Of a stretch of DNA of 64,000 bases, positions 1-9,348 are shown one piece after another (the stretch's first letter is position 1; each line of letters starts with the position of its first letter). The position numbers were made by a program, and so were the translations under genes. Below the pieces are notes generated by a model that saw nothing but the letters and a program-made list of their open reading frames with translations, was not told the origin of the DNA and did not search any database. Where the stretch lies: contig NZ_AEYF01000015.1 of NCBI RefSeq assembly GCF_000292525.1, forward strand, positions 124,001 through 188,000, written 5' to 3'. The stretch comes from Rhizobium sp. CCGE 510. GTDB taxonomy: Bacteria; Pseudomonadota; Alphaproteobacteria; Rhizobiales; Rhizobiaceae.

Positions 1-618
1 GGCGATCGAGGCGTCGTCGGTGAAATCGCTTCGCCCGCTCGCCGCCGCCTTCTCATGCGCGTCGAGGATCGTTTCGAAGGCGAAGGATTGCGGCGTCTGT
101 GCCGCATAGAGGTGCTCGCGCGAAACGGTCGTCAGCACGGTGCCGGCGCTGTCGGCGCGTTTCAGCGTGTCGGTGACCGGGGTCGCCGGCAGCACCGCCT
201 GCGCGCCGTCGCCGAGGCTGTCGGCAATGCGGTCAAGAAGTACGTGGTCGAAGAACGGCCGCACGGCATCGTGGATCAGCACATGGCTGATTTGCTTGTC
301 CTTGAGATATCTGAGCCCGGCCAGCACGGATTGCTGCCTGGTTGCGCCGCCCTGCACGGTTTCGATCGGCGTTGCCGAGATGATGTGGCGAAAGGCTTTG
401 GCAAACAGCGCCTCGTCGTCGGGATGAATGACAACGACGATCTGCGTTGCCGCTTCCCATGTCACGAAGTTTTCAAGCGTATGGGCGATAACCGGCTTGC
501 CGCCGATCATGCGATACTGCTTCGGGCCTTCCTCTGAGGATCCTGCGCGCTCGCCGCGGCCGGCGGCAACGATGACAATTCCAGCCGATATCGGTTGCTT
601 AGAAGGCATTTGCAGCAT
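1..618 (-). CDS. ispDF: IspDF, bifunctional MEP cytidylyltransferase/cyclodiphosphate synthase (5' part only)
   Basis: The frame is open from ATG 618 (or ATG 609) to the window edge, about 206 codons. The product starts [20 protein letters not shown] and continues with the cytidylyltransferase nucleotide-binding stretch ([10 protein letters not shown], then EGPKQYR), followed by HDAVRPFF, typical of IspD. IspD makes CDP-methylerythritol from MEP and CTP in non-mevalonate isoprenoid synthesis. In alphaproteobacteria it is normally fused to IspF in a protein of about 400 residues; the IspF half would lie outside the window, so the fusion is inferred from family and position. It is divergent from dusB. 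Confidence 0.9.
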   Translation of the reverse strand, partial: MLQMPSKQPISAGIVIVAAGRGERAGSSEEGPKQYRMIGGKPVIAHTLENFVTWEAATQIVVVIHPDDEALFAKAFRHIISATPIETVQGGATRQQSVLAGLRYLKDKQISHVLIHDAVRPFFDHVLLDRIADSLGDGAQAVLPATPVTDTLKRADSAGTVLTTVSREHLYAAQTPQSFAFETILDAHEKAAASGRSDFTDDASIA

Positions 619-763
619 AAATCCCCTAAAATATGCGGAATTGACCCGAGTGCTCTAACGTCTTGCTTTGGCCTTTTCCAGCATCTGCCCGAAAAATATC
701 GATTTCGATCCGAGCCCCCTTGGCAAGCCGAGGAACAATGGCTAAAAATCATGCAGTTCCACA

Positions 764-1780
764 GTGTGCCCGAAAGATAATCATTTGATTTCCAAGGACC
801 TCGCAGCGCCTTTCCGAGTCGGAGACGTCTCCGTGCGGAACCGCGTCGTGCTGGCGCCGATGTCCGGCGTCACGGACATGCCCTTCCGCGAGCTCGCCTG
901 GCGCTTCGGCGCCGGCCTTGTTGTCACCGAAATGGTAGCAAGCCGCGAACTGGTCAATGACACCGCCGAATCCTGGTCGCGGCTCCAGGCCGCGGGCTTC
1001 CGGCCGCATATGGTTCAGCTCGCCGGCCGAGAGGCACACTGGATGGCGGAGGCGGCGAAGATCGCTGCCGATCACGGCGCCGACATCATCGACATCAACA
1101 TGGGCTGCCCGGCAAAGAAAGTGATCGGCGGTTATTCCGGCTCGGCGCTGATGCGCGATCCCGATCACGCGCTCGGCCTCATCGAGGCGACGGTCAAGGC
1201 CGTCGATATCCCGGTGACGCTGAAGATGCGCCTCGGCTGGGATGAGAATTCCATCAACGCGCCTGACATTGCGCGCCGCGCCGAGACGGCCGGTATCCAG
1301 CTGGTGACCATTCATGGGCGAACCCGCATGCAATTCTACGAAGGCCGTGCCGACTGGGATGCGATCCGCGCCGTCCGCGAGGTGATCTCCATTCCGCTGA
1401 TCGCCAATGGCGATGTCGAAACCGCAGAGGACGCGCAGGAAATATTGCGCCGCTCCGGCGCCGATGCGGTCATGATCGGCAGGGGCTGCCAGGGCAGGCC
1501 GTGGCATGCCGGCGTCCTTGCCGGAGCCGCCGCGCCGCACCGGCAGGAGATCGCCGATGTCGCCGTCGAACATTATGCGATGATGCTGGATTTCTACGGC
1601 GAGGCAGTGGCGGTCCGCCATGCCCGCAAGCATCTTGGCTGGTATATCCAGCGGTTCGCCGCTGATCTCGCTGGCGGCGAAAAGGCAGCGATCATGACTT
1701 CGCGAGATCCGCGCGAGGTGGCCGCGCGCCTTTACGATGCGCTGGCATCAACTGTTGTCGACAGCCGGGAGGCGGCATGA
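764..1780 (+). CDS. dusB: tRNA-dihydrouridine synthase DusB (NifR3)
   Basis: FMN-dependent reductase that converts uridine to dihydrouridine in the tRNA D-loop. It is a TIM-barrel protein with the signature [14 protein letters not shown] near the N-terminus. The catalytic-cysteine motif [18 protein letters not shown] lies near residue 115, and the phosphate-binding GDV and [10 protein letters not shown] motifs follow. Length (338 aa) is normal. The listed start is GTG 764; TTG 785 is an alternative just before the conserved LAAPF, and neither has a strong Shine-Dalgarno sequence. It is the first gene of the dusB-ntrB-ntrC operon, the classical nifR3 position, and its stop overlaps the ntrB start (ATGA). 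Confidence 0.95.
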   Translation: MCPKDNHLISKDLAAPFRVGDVSVRNRVVLAPMSGVTDMPFRELAWRFGAGLVVTEMVASRELVNDTAESWSRLQAAGFRPHMVQLAGREAHWMAEAAKIAADHGADIIDINMGCPAKKVIGGYSGSALMRDPDHALGLIEATVKAVDIPVTLKMRLGWDENSINAPDIARRAETAGIQLVTIHGRTRMQFYEGRADWDAIRAVREVISIPLIANGDVETAEDAQEILRRSGADAVMIGRGCQGRPWHAGVLAGAAAPHRQEIADVAVEHYAMMLDFYGEAVAVRHARKHLGWYIQRFAADLAGGEKAAIMTSRDPREVAARLYDALASTVVDSREAA

Positions 1781-2931
1781 CGAAGGATACGATCGCTCCG
1801 CCCGATCACGCCGGCGGGACCGTCGCCATGGCCGTGCTCAACGCCATCCAGAACCCTGTCGTCATGGTCGACGAATCCGGCTTCGTCGTTTTCGCCAATT
1901 GGGAGGCGGAGGCCTTCTTCGGCGCCAGCGCCCCGCATCTGGCGCGTTACCGCATCTCGACCTTCATTCCCTTCGGCAGCCCGTTGCTCGCCCTGATCGA
2001 CCAGGTGCGTGAGCGCAAGGCGCCGGTCAACGAATATCGCGTCGACCTGAGTTCGCCCCGCCTCGGCCAGGACAAGCTCGTAGACCTCTATGTCGCCCCG
2101 GTGCTCAGCGAGCCCGGCGCCGTCGTCATCGTTTTTCAGGAACGCTCGATGGCCGACAAGATCGACCGTCAGCTGACGCATCGCGCCGCTGCCCGCTCGG
2201 TTACCGGTCTCGCCTCGATGCTGGCGCATGAAATCAAGAATCCGCTCTCCGGCATTCGTGGTGCTGCCCAGCTGCTCGAGCAGTCGGCGGTCGATGACGA
2301 CCGGGCGCTGACCCGGCTGATCTGCGACGAGACCGACCGCATCGTCTCGCTGGTCGATCGCATGGAAGTCTTTTCCGACGAACGCCCTGTCGACCGCATG
2401 CCGGTCAACATCCATTCCGTGCTCGATCATGTGAAGGCGGTCGCCAAGGCCGGCTTTGCCCGCAACATCCGCGTCACCGAGAGCTACGACCCGTCGCTGC
2501 CGGCGGTCTATGCCAATCGCGATCAGCTCGTCCAGGTCTTCCTCAATCTGGTGAAGAACGCCGCCGAAGCGGTCGGCGACCGGCCGGAGGGCGAGATCAT
2601 GCTGACGACGGCCTATCGCCCCGGCATCCGTCTGTCGGTTGCCGGCACCCGCGAAAAGATCTCGCTGCCGCTGGAATTCTGCGTTCACGACAATGGCCCC
2701 GGCGTGCCCGTCGATCTGTTGCCGCATCTCTTCGATCCTTTCATCACCACCAAGCCGAACGGCAGCGGCCTCGGCCTGGCGCTGGTTGCCAAGATCATCG
2801 GCAATCATGGCGGCATTATCGAATGCGACAGCCAGAACAGCCGCACGACATTCCGCGTTCTCATGCCGGCGTCGAAGGACGCCTCGCTCGAGGACGCCTC
2901 TATCGCAAGCTCGACAGGACCTTCTCGATGA
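1777..2931 (+). CDS. ntrB: NtrB, nitrogen-regulation sensor kinase/phosphatase
   Basis: Cytosolic histidine kinase that phosphorylates NtrC under nitrogen limitation and dephosphorylates it when PII is unmodified. The order is an N-terminal PAS domain (about residues 15-120), the H-box [14 protein letters not shown] with His about 151, the N-box [10 protein letters not shown], and the ATP-lid motifs HDNGPG and GSGLGLAL. There is no membrane segment, as expected for NtrB. The ATG overlaps the dusB stop, and its own stop overlaps the ntrC start, so the three genes are translationally coupled. Length 384 aa is usual. Confidence 0.97.
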   Translation: MTKDTIAPPDHAGGTVAMAVLNAIQNPVVMVDESGFVVFANWEAEAFFGASAPHLARYRISTFIPFGSPLLALIDQVRERKAPVNEYRVDLSSPRLGQDKLVDLYVAPVLSEPGAVVIVFQERSMADKIDRQLTHRAAARSVTGLASMLAHEIKNPLSGIRGAAQLLEQSAVDDDRALTRLICDETDRIVSLVDRMEVFSDERPVDRMPVNIHSVLDHVKAVAKAGFARNIRVTESYDPSLPAVYANRDQLVQVFLNLVKNAAEAVGDRPEGEIMLTTAYRPGIRLSVAGTREKISLPLEFCVHDNGPGVPVDLLPHLFDPFITTKPNGSGLGLALVAKIIGNHGGIIECDSQNSRTTFRVLMPASKDASLEDASIASSTGPSR

Positions 2932-4379
2932 CAGCTACGATCCTCGTTGCAGATGATGATGCGGCCATCCGGACCGTGCTCAACCAGGCTTTGAGCCGCG
3001 CCGGTTATGATGTCCGCATCACCTCCAACGCCGCGACCCTCTGGCGCTGGATTTCAGCGGGTGAGGGCGATCTGGTCGTCACCGATGTGGTGATGCCCGA
3101 CGAAAACGCCTTCGACCTGCTGCCGCGCATCAAAAAGGCGCGTCCCGACCTGCCCGTCCTCGTCATGAGCGCGCAGAACACTTTCATGACTGCTATCAAG
3201 GCTTCGGAAAAGGGCGCTTACGACTATCTGCCGAAGCCCTTCGACCTCACCGAGCTGATCGGCATCATTGGCCGTGCGCTCGCCGAGCCGAAGCGCAAGC
3301 CGGCCAAGCTCGAAGACGATATGCAGGACGGCATGCCGCTCGTCGGCCGCTCGGCGGCGATGCAGGAAATCTATCGCGTGCTCGCCCGCCTGATGCAGAC
3401 GGACCTGACGCTGATGATCACCGGCGAATCCGGCACCGGCAAAGAGCTCGTCGCCCGCGCCCTGCATGATTACGGCAAGCGCCGCAACGGCCCGTTCGTT
3501 GCGATCAACATGGCGGCGATCCCGCGCGACTTGATCGAATCGGAACTGTTCGGCCACGAGAAGGGCGCCTTCACCGGTGCGCAGACCCGCTCGACCGGCC
3601 GCTTCGAGCAGGCCGAAGGCGGCACGCTCTTCCTCGACGAAATCGGCGACATGCCGATGGACGCCCAGACCCGGCTTCTGCGTGTGCTGCAGCAGGGCGA
3701 ATACACCACCGTCGGCGGCCGCACGCCGATCCGCACCGACGTGCGCATCGTTGCCGCCACCAACAAGGACCTGAAGCAGGCGATCAACCAGGGCCTGTTC
3801 CGCGAGGATCTCTATTACCGCCTCAACGTCGTGCCGCTGCGCCTGCCGCCGCTGCGCGACCGGGCCGAAGACATCCCCGATCTGGTGCGCCATTTCACCC
3901 AGCAGGCCGAAAAGGAAGGTCTTGGCTCCAAGCGCTTCGATCAGGAAGCGCTGGAACTGATGAAGGCCTATGCCTGGCCGGGCAACGTTCGCGAGCTGGA
4001 AAATCTCATCCGCCGTCTGGTGGCGCTCTATCCGCAGGATGTCATCACCCGCGAGATCATCGACGCGGAACTTCGCTCCGATGTGCCCGACAGCCCGATC
4101 GACAAGGGGCCGATCCGCAACGGCTCGATGACGATCGCGCAAGCCGTCGAGGAAAACATGCGCACCTATTTCTCAGGCTTCGGCGAAAATCTGCCGCCGC
4201 CCGGCCTCTATGACCGTGTGCTGACGGAAATGGAATATCCGCTGATCCTCGCTGCGCTGACGGCAACGCGCGGCAACCAGATCAAGGCAGCCGATCTTCT
4301 CGGTCTCAACCGCAACACCTTGCGCAAGAAAATCAGGGAACTCGGTGTCTCGGTCTACAGAAGCTCCCGCACTGCCTGA
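2928..4379 (+). CDS. ntrC: NtrC, sigma-54 activator response regulator
   Basis: Response regulator that activates RNA polymerase-sigma54 at nitrogen-assimilation promoters. The receiver domain has Asp about 53 in [10 protein letters not shown]. The AAA+ domain has Walker A GESGTGKE, the sigma54-contact loop GAFTGAQ, and Walker [10 protein letters not shown]. The Fis-type helix-turn-helix [18 protein letters not shown] is at the C-terminus. The frame is open further upstream, but ATG 2928 forms an ATGA overlap with ntrB and gives the normal 483 aa with the receiver at its very start. It is the last gene of the operon and is followed by a long GC hairpin. Confidence 0.97.
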   Translation: MTATILVADDDAAIRTVLNQALSRAGYDVRITSNAATLWRWISAGEGDLVVTDVVMPDENAFDLLPRIKKARPDLPVLVMSAQNTFMTAIKASEKGAYDYLPKPFDLTELIGIIGRALAEPKRKPAKLEDDMQDGMPLVGRSAAMQEIYRVLARLMQTDLTLMITGESGTGKELVARALHDYGKRRNGPFVAINMAAIPRDLIESELFGHEKGAFTGAQTRSTGRFEQAEGGTLFLDEIGDMPMDAQTRLLRVLQQGEYTTVGGRTPIRTDVRIVAATNKDLKQAINQGLFREDLYYRLNVVPLRLPPLRDRAEDIPDLVRHFTQQAEKEGLGSKRFDQEALELMKAYAWPGNVRELENLIRRLVALYPQDVITREIIDAELRSDVPDSPIDKGPIRNGSMTIAQAVEENMRTYFSGFGENLPPPGLYDRVLTEMEYPLILAALTATRGNQIKAADLLGLNRNTLRKKIRELGVSVYRSSRTA

Positions 4380-4403
4380 ATGAAAACTGGCTGAATGAAA
4401 AGA

Positions 4404-4434
4404 GGGCGGTGGGCCCTCATGTTGCCCACCGCCC
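4404..4434 (+). terminator. GC-rich hairpin downstream of ntrC
   Basis: Perfect 10-bp arms GGGCGGTGGG and CCCACCGCCC enclose an 11-base loop, 25 bases after the ntrC stop. No run of T follows, so it may be a processing or attenuation structure rather than a full intrinsic terminator. Confidence 0.5.
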
Positions 4435-4619
4435 ACTTCCTCCCGGCGTCCGCCGCCACGGTCGGGAAGAGAATTGAATCTAGCTGAGCCGGGTCGCGGT
4501 TTATATCCAGGCGGACAAACAAAAGCGCAGTGTCATTCAACGGTCACAGAGCATTTGTGAGGCGCGGTTTGCCGTCAGGCGAATGTCATTGAAGTTGCTG
4601 CGGTCGTAGCCGCCGCGCC

Positions 4620-4639
4620 TGTGGATAAGCTGTGGATAA
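4620..4639 (+). promoter_or_regulatory. Two tandem DnaA-type boxes (TGTGGATAA)
   Basis: TGTGGATAA occurs at 4620-4628 and again at 4631-4639, 11 bp start to start, about one helical turn. Each is the exact reverse complement of the consensus DnaA box TTATCCACA. A weaker GGTGGAT follows at 4642. No replication gene is nearby, so a regulatory or DnaA-titration role is inferred only. Confidence 0.45.
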
Positions 4640-4775
4640 TAGGTGGATGACCGGCGCGATCAGCGGGCAAAAACGTTCCCAATTCCACTTCCATGTTGCC
4701 AATCCGTTCCGAATCTCGTCATCTCCCTCTGCTGCCGTCGACTTCCGCCGCAAACGTCGTCGACTGCATGCTACG

Positions 4776-4815
4776 GGGCGCTCCGACTTACGTCGTCGAG
4801 CGCCCTTTTTCTTTG
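4776..4815 (+). terminator. Rho-independent terminator with no assigned gene (possible sRNA end)
   Basis: Perfect 8-bp arms GGGCGCTC and GAGCGCCC with a 14-base loop, followed at once by TTTTTCTTT. This is one of the best intrinsic terminators in the window, yet it lies about 400 bases beyond ntrC and 107 bases before the next gene. It could end a small RNA transcribed from about 4640. Confidence 0.6.
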
Positions 4816-4922
4816 AGGAAACTCCTCGCATATCGTCGCCCATGCCATAGATTACGCGAGTCGGTCGTCGATCGATCGCGCAATGCCGGCGACCGGCCGG
4901 CACATTTTTCAGGAGCTGCATG

Positions 4923-5912
4923 ATGGAATATCGTCGTCTGGGAAAGTCGGGCCTGCAAGTGAGCGAGTTCTCGTTCGGCTCATGGGTGACATTCGGCAAG
5001 CAGGTCCATGGAGACGATGCCGTCGACCTGATGAAGCTTGCCTATGACAACGGGGTGAACTTCTTCGACAATGCCGAAGGCTATGAAAGCGGCAAGTCCG
5101 AGATCGTCATGGGCGAGGCGCTGAAATCGCTTGGCTGGAGCCGCGACAGCTTCGTCGTCTCGAGCAAGGTCTTCTGGGGCGGTCAGAAGCCGACGCAGCG
5201 CGGCCTGTCGCGCAAGCATGTGACCGATGCCTGCCATGCGGCACTGAGGAGGCTTCAGGTCGACTACCTCGATCTCTATTTCTGCCACCGCCCGGATATC
5301 GACACGCCGGTCGAGGAAACCGTGCGGGCGATGCATGATCTCGTTGCCCAGGGCAAGGTGCTCTACTGGGGGACGTCGGAATGGTCTGCGCAGCAATTGA
5401 CGGAAGCCTACGCCGTGGCGCGCGACTTGCGCATCACGCCGCCGACCATGGAGCAGCCGCAGTACAACATCTTCGAACGCCAGAAGGTCGAGTCCGACTA
5501 TCTGCCGCTCTATGACCTGATCGGTCTCGGCACCACCATCTGGTCGCCGCTCGCCTCCGGCGTCCTGACCGGCAAATACAATAACGGTGTGCCGGCAGAC
5601 AGCCGTATGAACCTGCCGGGCTACGAATGGCTGAAGGAGAAGTGGTCAAGCGACGCCGGCCGCGCCCAGCTCAAACAGGTTGGTGAGCTCGCAAAGCTCG
5701 CGGACGAGATCGGCATATCGATCACCCATCTCGCTCTGTTGTGGTGCCTCGCCAATCGGAACGTCTCCACAGTCATCCTCGGCGCCTCGCGCGCCAGCCA
5801 GTTGCAGGACAATCTGGCGGCCCTTTCGCACAGGCAGAAGATGACGCCTGAGGTGCGGGACAGGATCGACGCGATTGTTGGAAACAAACCGGAAGCCCCG
5901 CGTCGGTTCTAG
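4923..5912 (+). CDS. Aldo/keto reductase, Kv-beta-like (AKR) family
   Basis: NADPH-dependent oxidoreductase with a TIM-barrel fold. The AKR catalytic tetrad is visible: Asp and Tyr in NFFDNAEGYESGKSE, Lys in VVSSKVFWGG, and His in LDLYFCHRPD. The cofactor-binding end is VSTVILGASRASQLQDN. The length of about 330 aa and the start EYRRLGKSGLQVSEFSFG match the bacterial members related to potassium-channel beta subunits. AGGAG sits 7 bases before ATG 4923 (ATG 4920 is also possible). The substrate is unknown. It is a single gene, convergent with dsdA, with a 12-bp-arm hairpin after it. Confidence 0.9.
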   Translation: MEYRRLGKSGLQVSEFSFGSWVTFGKQVHGDDAVDLMKLAYDNGVNFFDNAEGYESGKSEIVMGEALKSLGWSRDSFVVSSKVFWGGQKPTQRGLSRKHVTDACHAALRRLQVDYLDLYFCHRPDIDTPVEETVRAMHDLVAQGKVLYWGTSEWSAQQLTEAYAVARDLRITPPTMEQPQYNIFERQKVESDYLPLYDLIGLGTTIWSPLASGVLTGKYNNGVPADSRMNLPGYEWLKEKWSSDAGRAQLKQVGELAKLADEIGISITHLALLWCLANRNVSTVILGASRASQLQDNLAALSHRQKMTPEVRDRIDAIVGNKPEAPRRF

Positions 5913-5946
5913 AGCCAGTCGCGCTAACGACATGCGTCAAACAAAG

Positions 5947-5975
5947 ACCTAAAGCGCGAGAAGCGCGCTTTAGGT
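5947..5975. repeat. Palindromic hairpin, part of a dispersed rhizobial element
   Basis: Perfect 12-bp arms ACCTAAAGCGCG and CGCGCTTTAGGT around a 5-base loop. The preceding bases (ACGACATGCG, AAAGACCTAAAGCGCGAG) recur at 39830-39855, so this is a copy of a dispersed intergenic repeat. It lies between two convergent genes and could also stop transcription. Confidence 0.6.
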
Positions 5976-6073
5976 GAAACAATCTCACGCGACGTGGATA
6001 CTGCAGCTGGCATCGGGTCGACAGGCGCGGATCGTTCCCGACCCGCGCCTGCGGCACCATTCGGCATGTGGGA

Positions 6074-7396
6074 CTAAGCGAGGGCTTCCGCCTGATGGAG
6101 GAAGTGCTGGAACTGCTCCTCCGGAACGAATGAGCCGCCAGTTGTCCAGAGCACGTGCGTCGCCCGCGACATCTTCTCCTCGAGGCCATGCAGGGCTTGG
6201 AAACGCCGACCTTCTTTGTGGCGCAAGACGAAGTCCGGGCCGAGCAAGGCGGCGGCGGCCGAGGGCTCCAGCTTCTGCCTTTGGGTCATCCACGCCATTC
6301 GAAGCAGCTTGAACAGATCGTCGTCGGCTGCCGTATAGACGCCGGCGAGCATCTCGCGCATCACATTGGCCACGAAGGCCGACATGCGGGCAACAGCCAT
6401 GCCGTCGGCTTCGGTCTTGTTGGTCAGGCCGACGTCGTAGACCGACACCAGCTCCTGCGAACCCGACATCATGTGGACGAGGGCGCAGGGCGACTGAACC
6501 GGCTCGACGAAGAAGGCGTGCACATTGTCGCCGAAGATCGCCTTGGCGCCGAAGGCGACGCCGCCCGGCGCCCCACCGATCCCGCAGGGCAGGTAGAGGA
6601 AGAGGGGGTTCTCCTCGTCGATGGTTATCCCGCGCTCGTCGAGCTGCGCTGCCAGCTCCGACGCCGCCGCGCTATAACCGAGGAACAGGTGCCGAGACTG
6701 CTCGTCGTCGACGAAATAGATCGTCGGGTCGGCGTCGGCGATGTCGCGGGCGTTTTCGACCGCGGTCGTGTAGTCCGCCTCGTGCTGGATGACGTCTACC
6801 CCCAACCGCCGCAGGCGCTCGACCTTCCAGGCCTTGGCGTCGGACGACATGTGAACCGTGGCTTTGAAGCCGAGCGCGCGCGCGGCGATGCCGACGCTCA
6901 AGCCGAGATTGCCGGTGCTGCCCACCGCCACGGTATAGCCGGAAAATAAGGAGCGAGCCTCGTCCGTTGCCAGCTTCCGGATATCGTCGCCGTCAGCGAG
7001 CAGTCCGGCCTGACGGGCGAGGCCTTCGGCAAAAAGGAAAACCTCGTAGACGCCGCCGCGCGCCTTGATGGAGCCGGCAACCGGCAGGTGGCTGTCGGCC
7101 TTGATGAAGACGTTGCCGAACTCTCTCGTTCGATAGCCGAGCGCCTCGCGAAGTTCCTTGAGTTCCACCAGTTCGGAGCGGATCTCGCCGTACGTATCCT
7201 TCAGTTCCGGAAAACACTCGGCAAGAAGCGGCGCCAAGCGCTGCCAGTTCAGGCGTGCCGTTTGCACGTCTGCCGGCGAAACCGGCAGGTCCGAGGTGTC
7301 GATTGCCTGTTTCCGATAGGAAGGATTGAGCCAGAGGGTGGGTCGGCCCGCAAGAACATCGTCGCGAGCGGGATCAGTGGGCAATATCGTGTTCAT
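6074..7396 (-). CDS. dsdA: D-serine ammonia-lyase (D-serine dehydratase)
   Basis: PLP enzyme that converts D-serine to pyruvate and ammonia. Length 440 aa is typical of DsdA. The PLP lysine is in VAGSIKARGGVYEV (about Lys111). The phosphate cup is AVGSTGNLGLSVG, and the conserved family stretch FFVEPVQSPCALVHMMSG is also present. It is the last gene of an operon with a polar amino-acid ABC importer (41 bp after the ATPase gene), which suggests that the imported amino acid is the substrate. D-threonine or another beta-hydroxy D-amino acid is possible. GGAA precedes ATG 7396. Confidence 0.93.
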   Translation of the reverse strand: MNTILPTDPARDDVLAGRPTLWLNPSYRKQAIDTSDLPVSPADVQTARLNWQRLAPLLAECFPELKDTYGEIRSELVELKELREALGYRTREFGNVFIKADSHLPVAGSIKARGGVYEVFLFAEGLARQAGLLADGDDIRKLATDEARSLFSGYTVAVGSTGNLGLSVGIAARALGFKATVHMSSDAKAWKVERLRRLGVDVIQHEADYTTAVENARDIADADPTIYFVDDEQSRHLFLGYSAAASELAAQLDERGITIDEENPLFLYLPCGIGGAPGGVAFGAKAIFGDNVHAFFVEPVQSPCALVHMMSGSQELVSVYDVGLTNKTEADGMAVARMSAFVANVMREMLAGVYTAADDDLFKLLRMAWMTQRQKLEPSAAAALLGPDFVLRHKEGRRFQALHGLEEKMSRATHVLWTTGGSFVPEEQFQHFLHQAEALA

Positions 7397-7436
7397 AGGA
7401 TTTCCATTGCTTCGTGCGCCGGCTGAGTTGGTGCGG

Positions 7437-8195
7437 TCAGTGTTTCAGGACGCGTGCGAGGAAGGAGCGAGCACGGTCGTTTTTCGGATTGTCAAAGAAT
7501 TCGTCCGGCTTCCCGACCTCGATGATCGAACCCTGGTCGATGTAGACGATGCGGTCGGCGACCTCTCTTGCGAACCCCATTTCGTGCGTCACGACCATCA
7601 TCGTCATGCCTTCGGCGGCCAGTTCGCGCATGACATCAAGGACTTCGCCGACCATTTCCGGATCCAGGGCGCTGGTGGGCTCGTCGAAAAGCATCAGATG
7701 CGGCTCCATGGCGAGCGAGCGCGCAATGGCCACGCGTTGCTGCTGGCCGCCGGACAACTGACCCGGATATTTGTCGGCATGCGCCCTGAGGCCGACGCGG
7801 TCGAGAAGCTTCATCGCGGTCGCTTCGGCTTCTTCCCGCGACTTCTTGCGAACCCGCATCGGCGCGATGGTGATATTGTCCAGCACGGTCTTGTGCGGGA
7901 ACAGACCGAATTGTTGGAATACCATGCCGACGCCCTTGCGGATTGCCGCGAGCTCGCGTTCTCCCCCAAGCTTCCGGTCAGCCTCGACGGGCATTTCATA
8001 GCCGTCCACGACGAGGCTGCCGTTCTGGTACATCTCGAGGCCGTTGACGCACCGGATGAGGGTGGACTTTCCCGAGCCGCTGGCCCCGAGTATGACCATG
8101 ACTTCACCGCGGGTGACGGCGAGATCGATGTCCTTGAGCACATGGTGCGCGCCGTAGAACTTGTTCATGCTTTTCATTTCGACGATGGCGTTCAT
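7437..8195 (-). CDS. Polar amino-acid ABC transporter ATP-binding protein (GlnQ/AapP type)
   Basis: ATPase of an amino-acid importer, 252 aa. It has Walker [14 protein letters not shown], the Q-loop [13 protein letters not shown], signature [15 protein letters not shown], Walker [13 protein letters not shown] and the H-loop VVTHEMGF. The frame is open further upstream, but GGAGA stands 7 bases before ATG 8195, and the protein then starts [15 protein letters not shown] like its relatives. It lies 25 bp after the second permease gene and before dsdA, in one operon. Confidence 0.95.
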   Translation of the reverse strand: MNAIVEMKSMNKFYGAHHVLKDIDLAVTRGEVMVILGASGSGKSTLIRCVNGLEMYQNGSLVVDGYEMPVEADRKLGGERELAAIRKGVGMVFQQFGLFPHKTVLDNITIAPMRVRKKSREEAEATAMKLLDRVGLRAHADKYPGQLSGGQQQRVAIARSLAMEPHLMLFDEPTSALDPEMVGEVLDVMRELAAEGMTMMVVTHEMGFAREVADRIVYIDQGSIIEVGKPDEFFDNPKNDRARSFLARVLKH

Positions 8196-8220
8196 CGTGA
8201 TGTCTCCGTGTTGGAACCGC

Positions 8221-9348
8221 TCAGCGGGCGCTCGTTGCCATATGGTCTTCGAGCTTTCTGGCGGCATAGGTGATCATCGAACCGACCAGGAAATAGGTGA
8301 CGAGCAGGAACGAGAGGACTTCGAAGGTCCGGTCGCCATATTGTGGGTTCGCCAGGATCATCTGCCCTGCGCGGAGAAAATCCGTGAGTCCGATGATGAA
8401 GACGAGCGGCGCAGAGTTGAAGATGTCGAGGACGTTGCCGACCAGTGGCGCCACCACGACCCGGAGCGCCTGTGGCAGGACGATCGAGCGGTTGATGTCG
8501 AATTCGCTCATGCCGAGAGACCTTGCCGCCTCGGTCTGGGCGCGCGGCACCGCCTGAAGGCCGCTTCGGAAATATTCGGCAACGTAGGCGGAGTAGAAGA
8601 TCGTGAACCCGATCATGCCGCGCGCGACGTCGGCCAGCCCCCACTGGGGCGCAAGGACCGGCATGAGAATCCAGATCCAGTAGACGACGAGGATGAGCGG
8701 CACCGACCGCATGACCTCGATGTACCATGTGCAGATAATCCTGAGGCTTGAGAGCCGGCTCTGCCGTCCGAACGCAAGCAGGATGCCGATCGGCAGAGAT
8801 AGGACCGACGTCACCAGTGTCAGGAGGACGCTGAGAAGAAGTCCGCCCCAGAGCCCCACGCCCGGAGGGGCCATGACCGCCACAATGACGATGAAGCTCG
8901 TGAACGCCGCGGCAGGCATCGCCTTCCTGGACAGTGGCACATACGACGTCAGCACCCAGCCCAGCATGGTCGCAACGACGACGCCTGCCGCAGGCAGTGC
9001 ATTCCCCAGGTCGCCATGATCGACGACCAGAAGCAGCAGGGGGACGAGAGCGAGGACCAGCCCATGATGAGGCTTGAACGAAAACACGCAACCGAGGCCG
9101 GCGCCGAGGATCGCTCCGATGATCGCCGATGCCGTCCATGCGCGCCACGCCTGATCGGCGGGAAACACGCCGATCATCAACACCCGCAGGCTCTGTACGA
9201 TGATATCCCACCTTGCCGCGGTGAGCGCCCAAGCAAGGATCGAATAGGCGAGCCAGAGAGCGCCGGGAATGACCAGCAGCGACAGGGCGACGTCGAACGG
9301 CTTTCCGAAGAGGTTGTGACGGGTCCACTTTATTGAGGTGGCGATCAT
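8221..9348 (-). CDS. Amino-acid ABC transporter permease (AapM/BztC type)
   Basis: Inner-membrane permease of the polar amino-acid (HisM/GlnP) class, 375 aa with several hydrophobic segments. A long extra N-terminal part precedes the BPD transport domain, as in AapM/BztC. The EAA loop is visible ([22 protein letters not shown] shortened here to its core [10 protein letters not shown]...LPQALR). Its start overlaps the preceding permease gene by 4 bp, indicating translational coupling. It probably pairs with the upstream permease to form a heterodimeric channel. Confidence 0.93.
   Translation of the reverse strand: MIATSIKWTRHNLFGKPFDVALSLLVIPGALWLAYSILAWALTAARWDIIVQSLRVLMIGVFPADQAWRAWTASAIIGAILGAGLGCVFSFKPHHGLVLALVPLLLLVVDHGDLGNALPAAGVVVATMLGWVLTSYVPLSRKAMPAAAFTSFIVIVAVMAPPGVGLWGGLLLSVLLTLVTSVLSLPIGILLAFGRQSRLSSLRIICTWYIEVMRSVPLILVVYWIWILMPVLAPQWGLADVARGMIGFTIFYSAYVAEYFRSGLQAVPRAQTEAARSLGMSEFDINRSIVLPQALRVVVAPLVGNVLDIFNSAPLVFIIGLTDFLRAGQMILANPQYGDRTFEVLSFLLVTYFLVGSMITYAARKLEDHMATSAR

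Larger units (their letters stand above)
4380..4919. other. 540-bp intergenic region after ntrC
   Basis: I see no convincing protein gene here; the open frames on either strand lack family features. It holds a strong hairpin after ntrC (4404-4434), two TGTGGATAA DnaA-type boxes (4620-4639) and a complete rho-independent terminator (4776-4815) that ends no visible gene. A short perfect dyad TGCCGGC/GCCGGCA (4884-4902) lies just before the Shine-Dalgarno of the aldo/keto reductase. A small RNA ending at 4815 is possible. Confidence 0.6.

Noticed and set aside
2823..2927. Longer ntrC start at 2823
   Set aside because: ATG 2928 forms the ATGA overlap with ntrB and puts the receiver domain at the N-terminus as in all NtrC proteins.
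4586..4999. 137-codon minus-strand open frame in the region after ntrC
   Set aside because: No ribosome site or family pattern, composed mainly of Arg/Pro/Ser, and runs into the aldo/keto reductase gene on the other strand.
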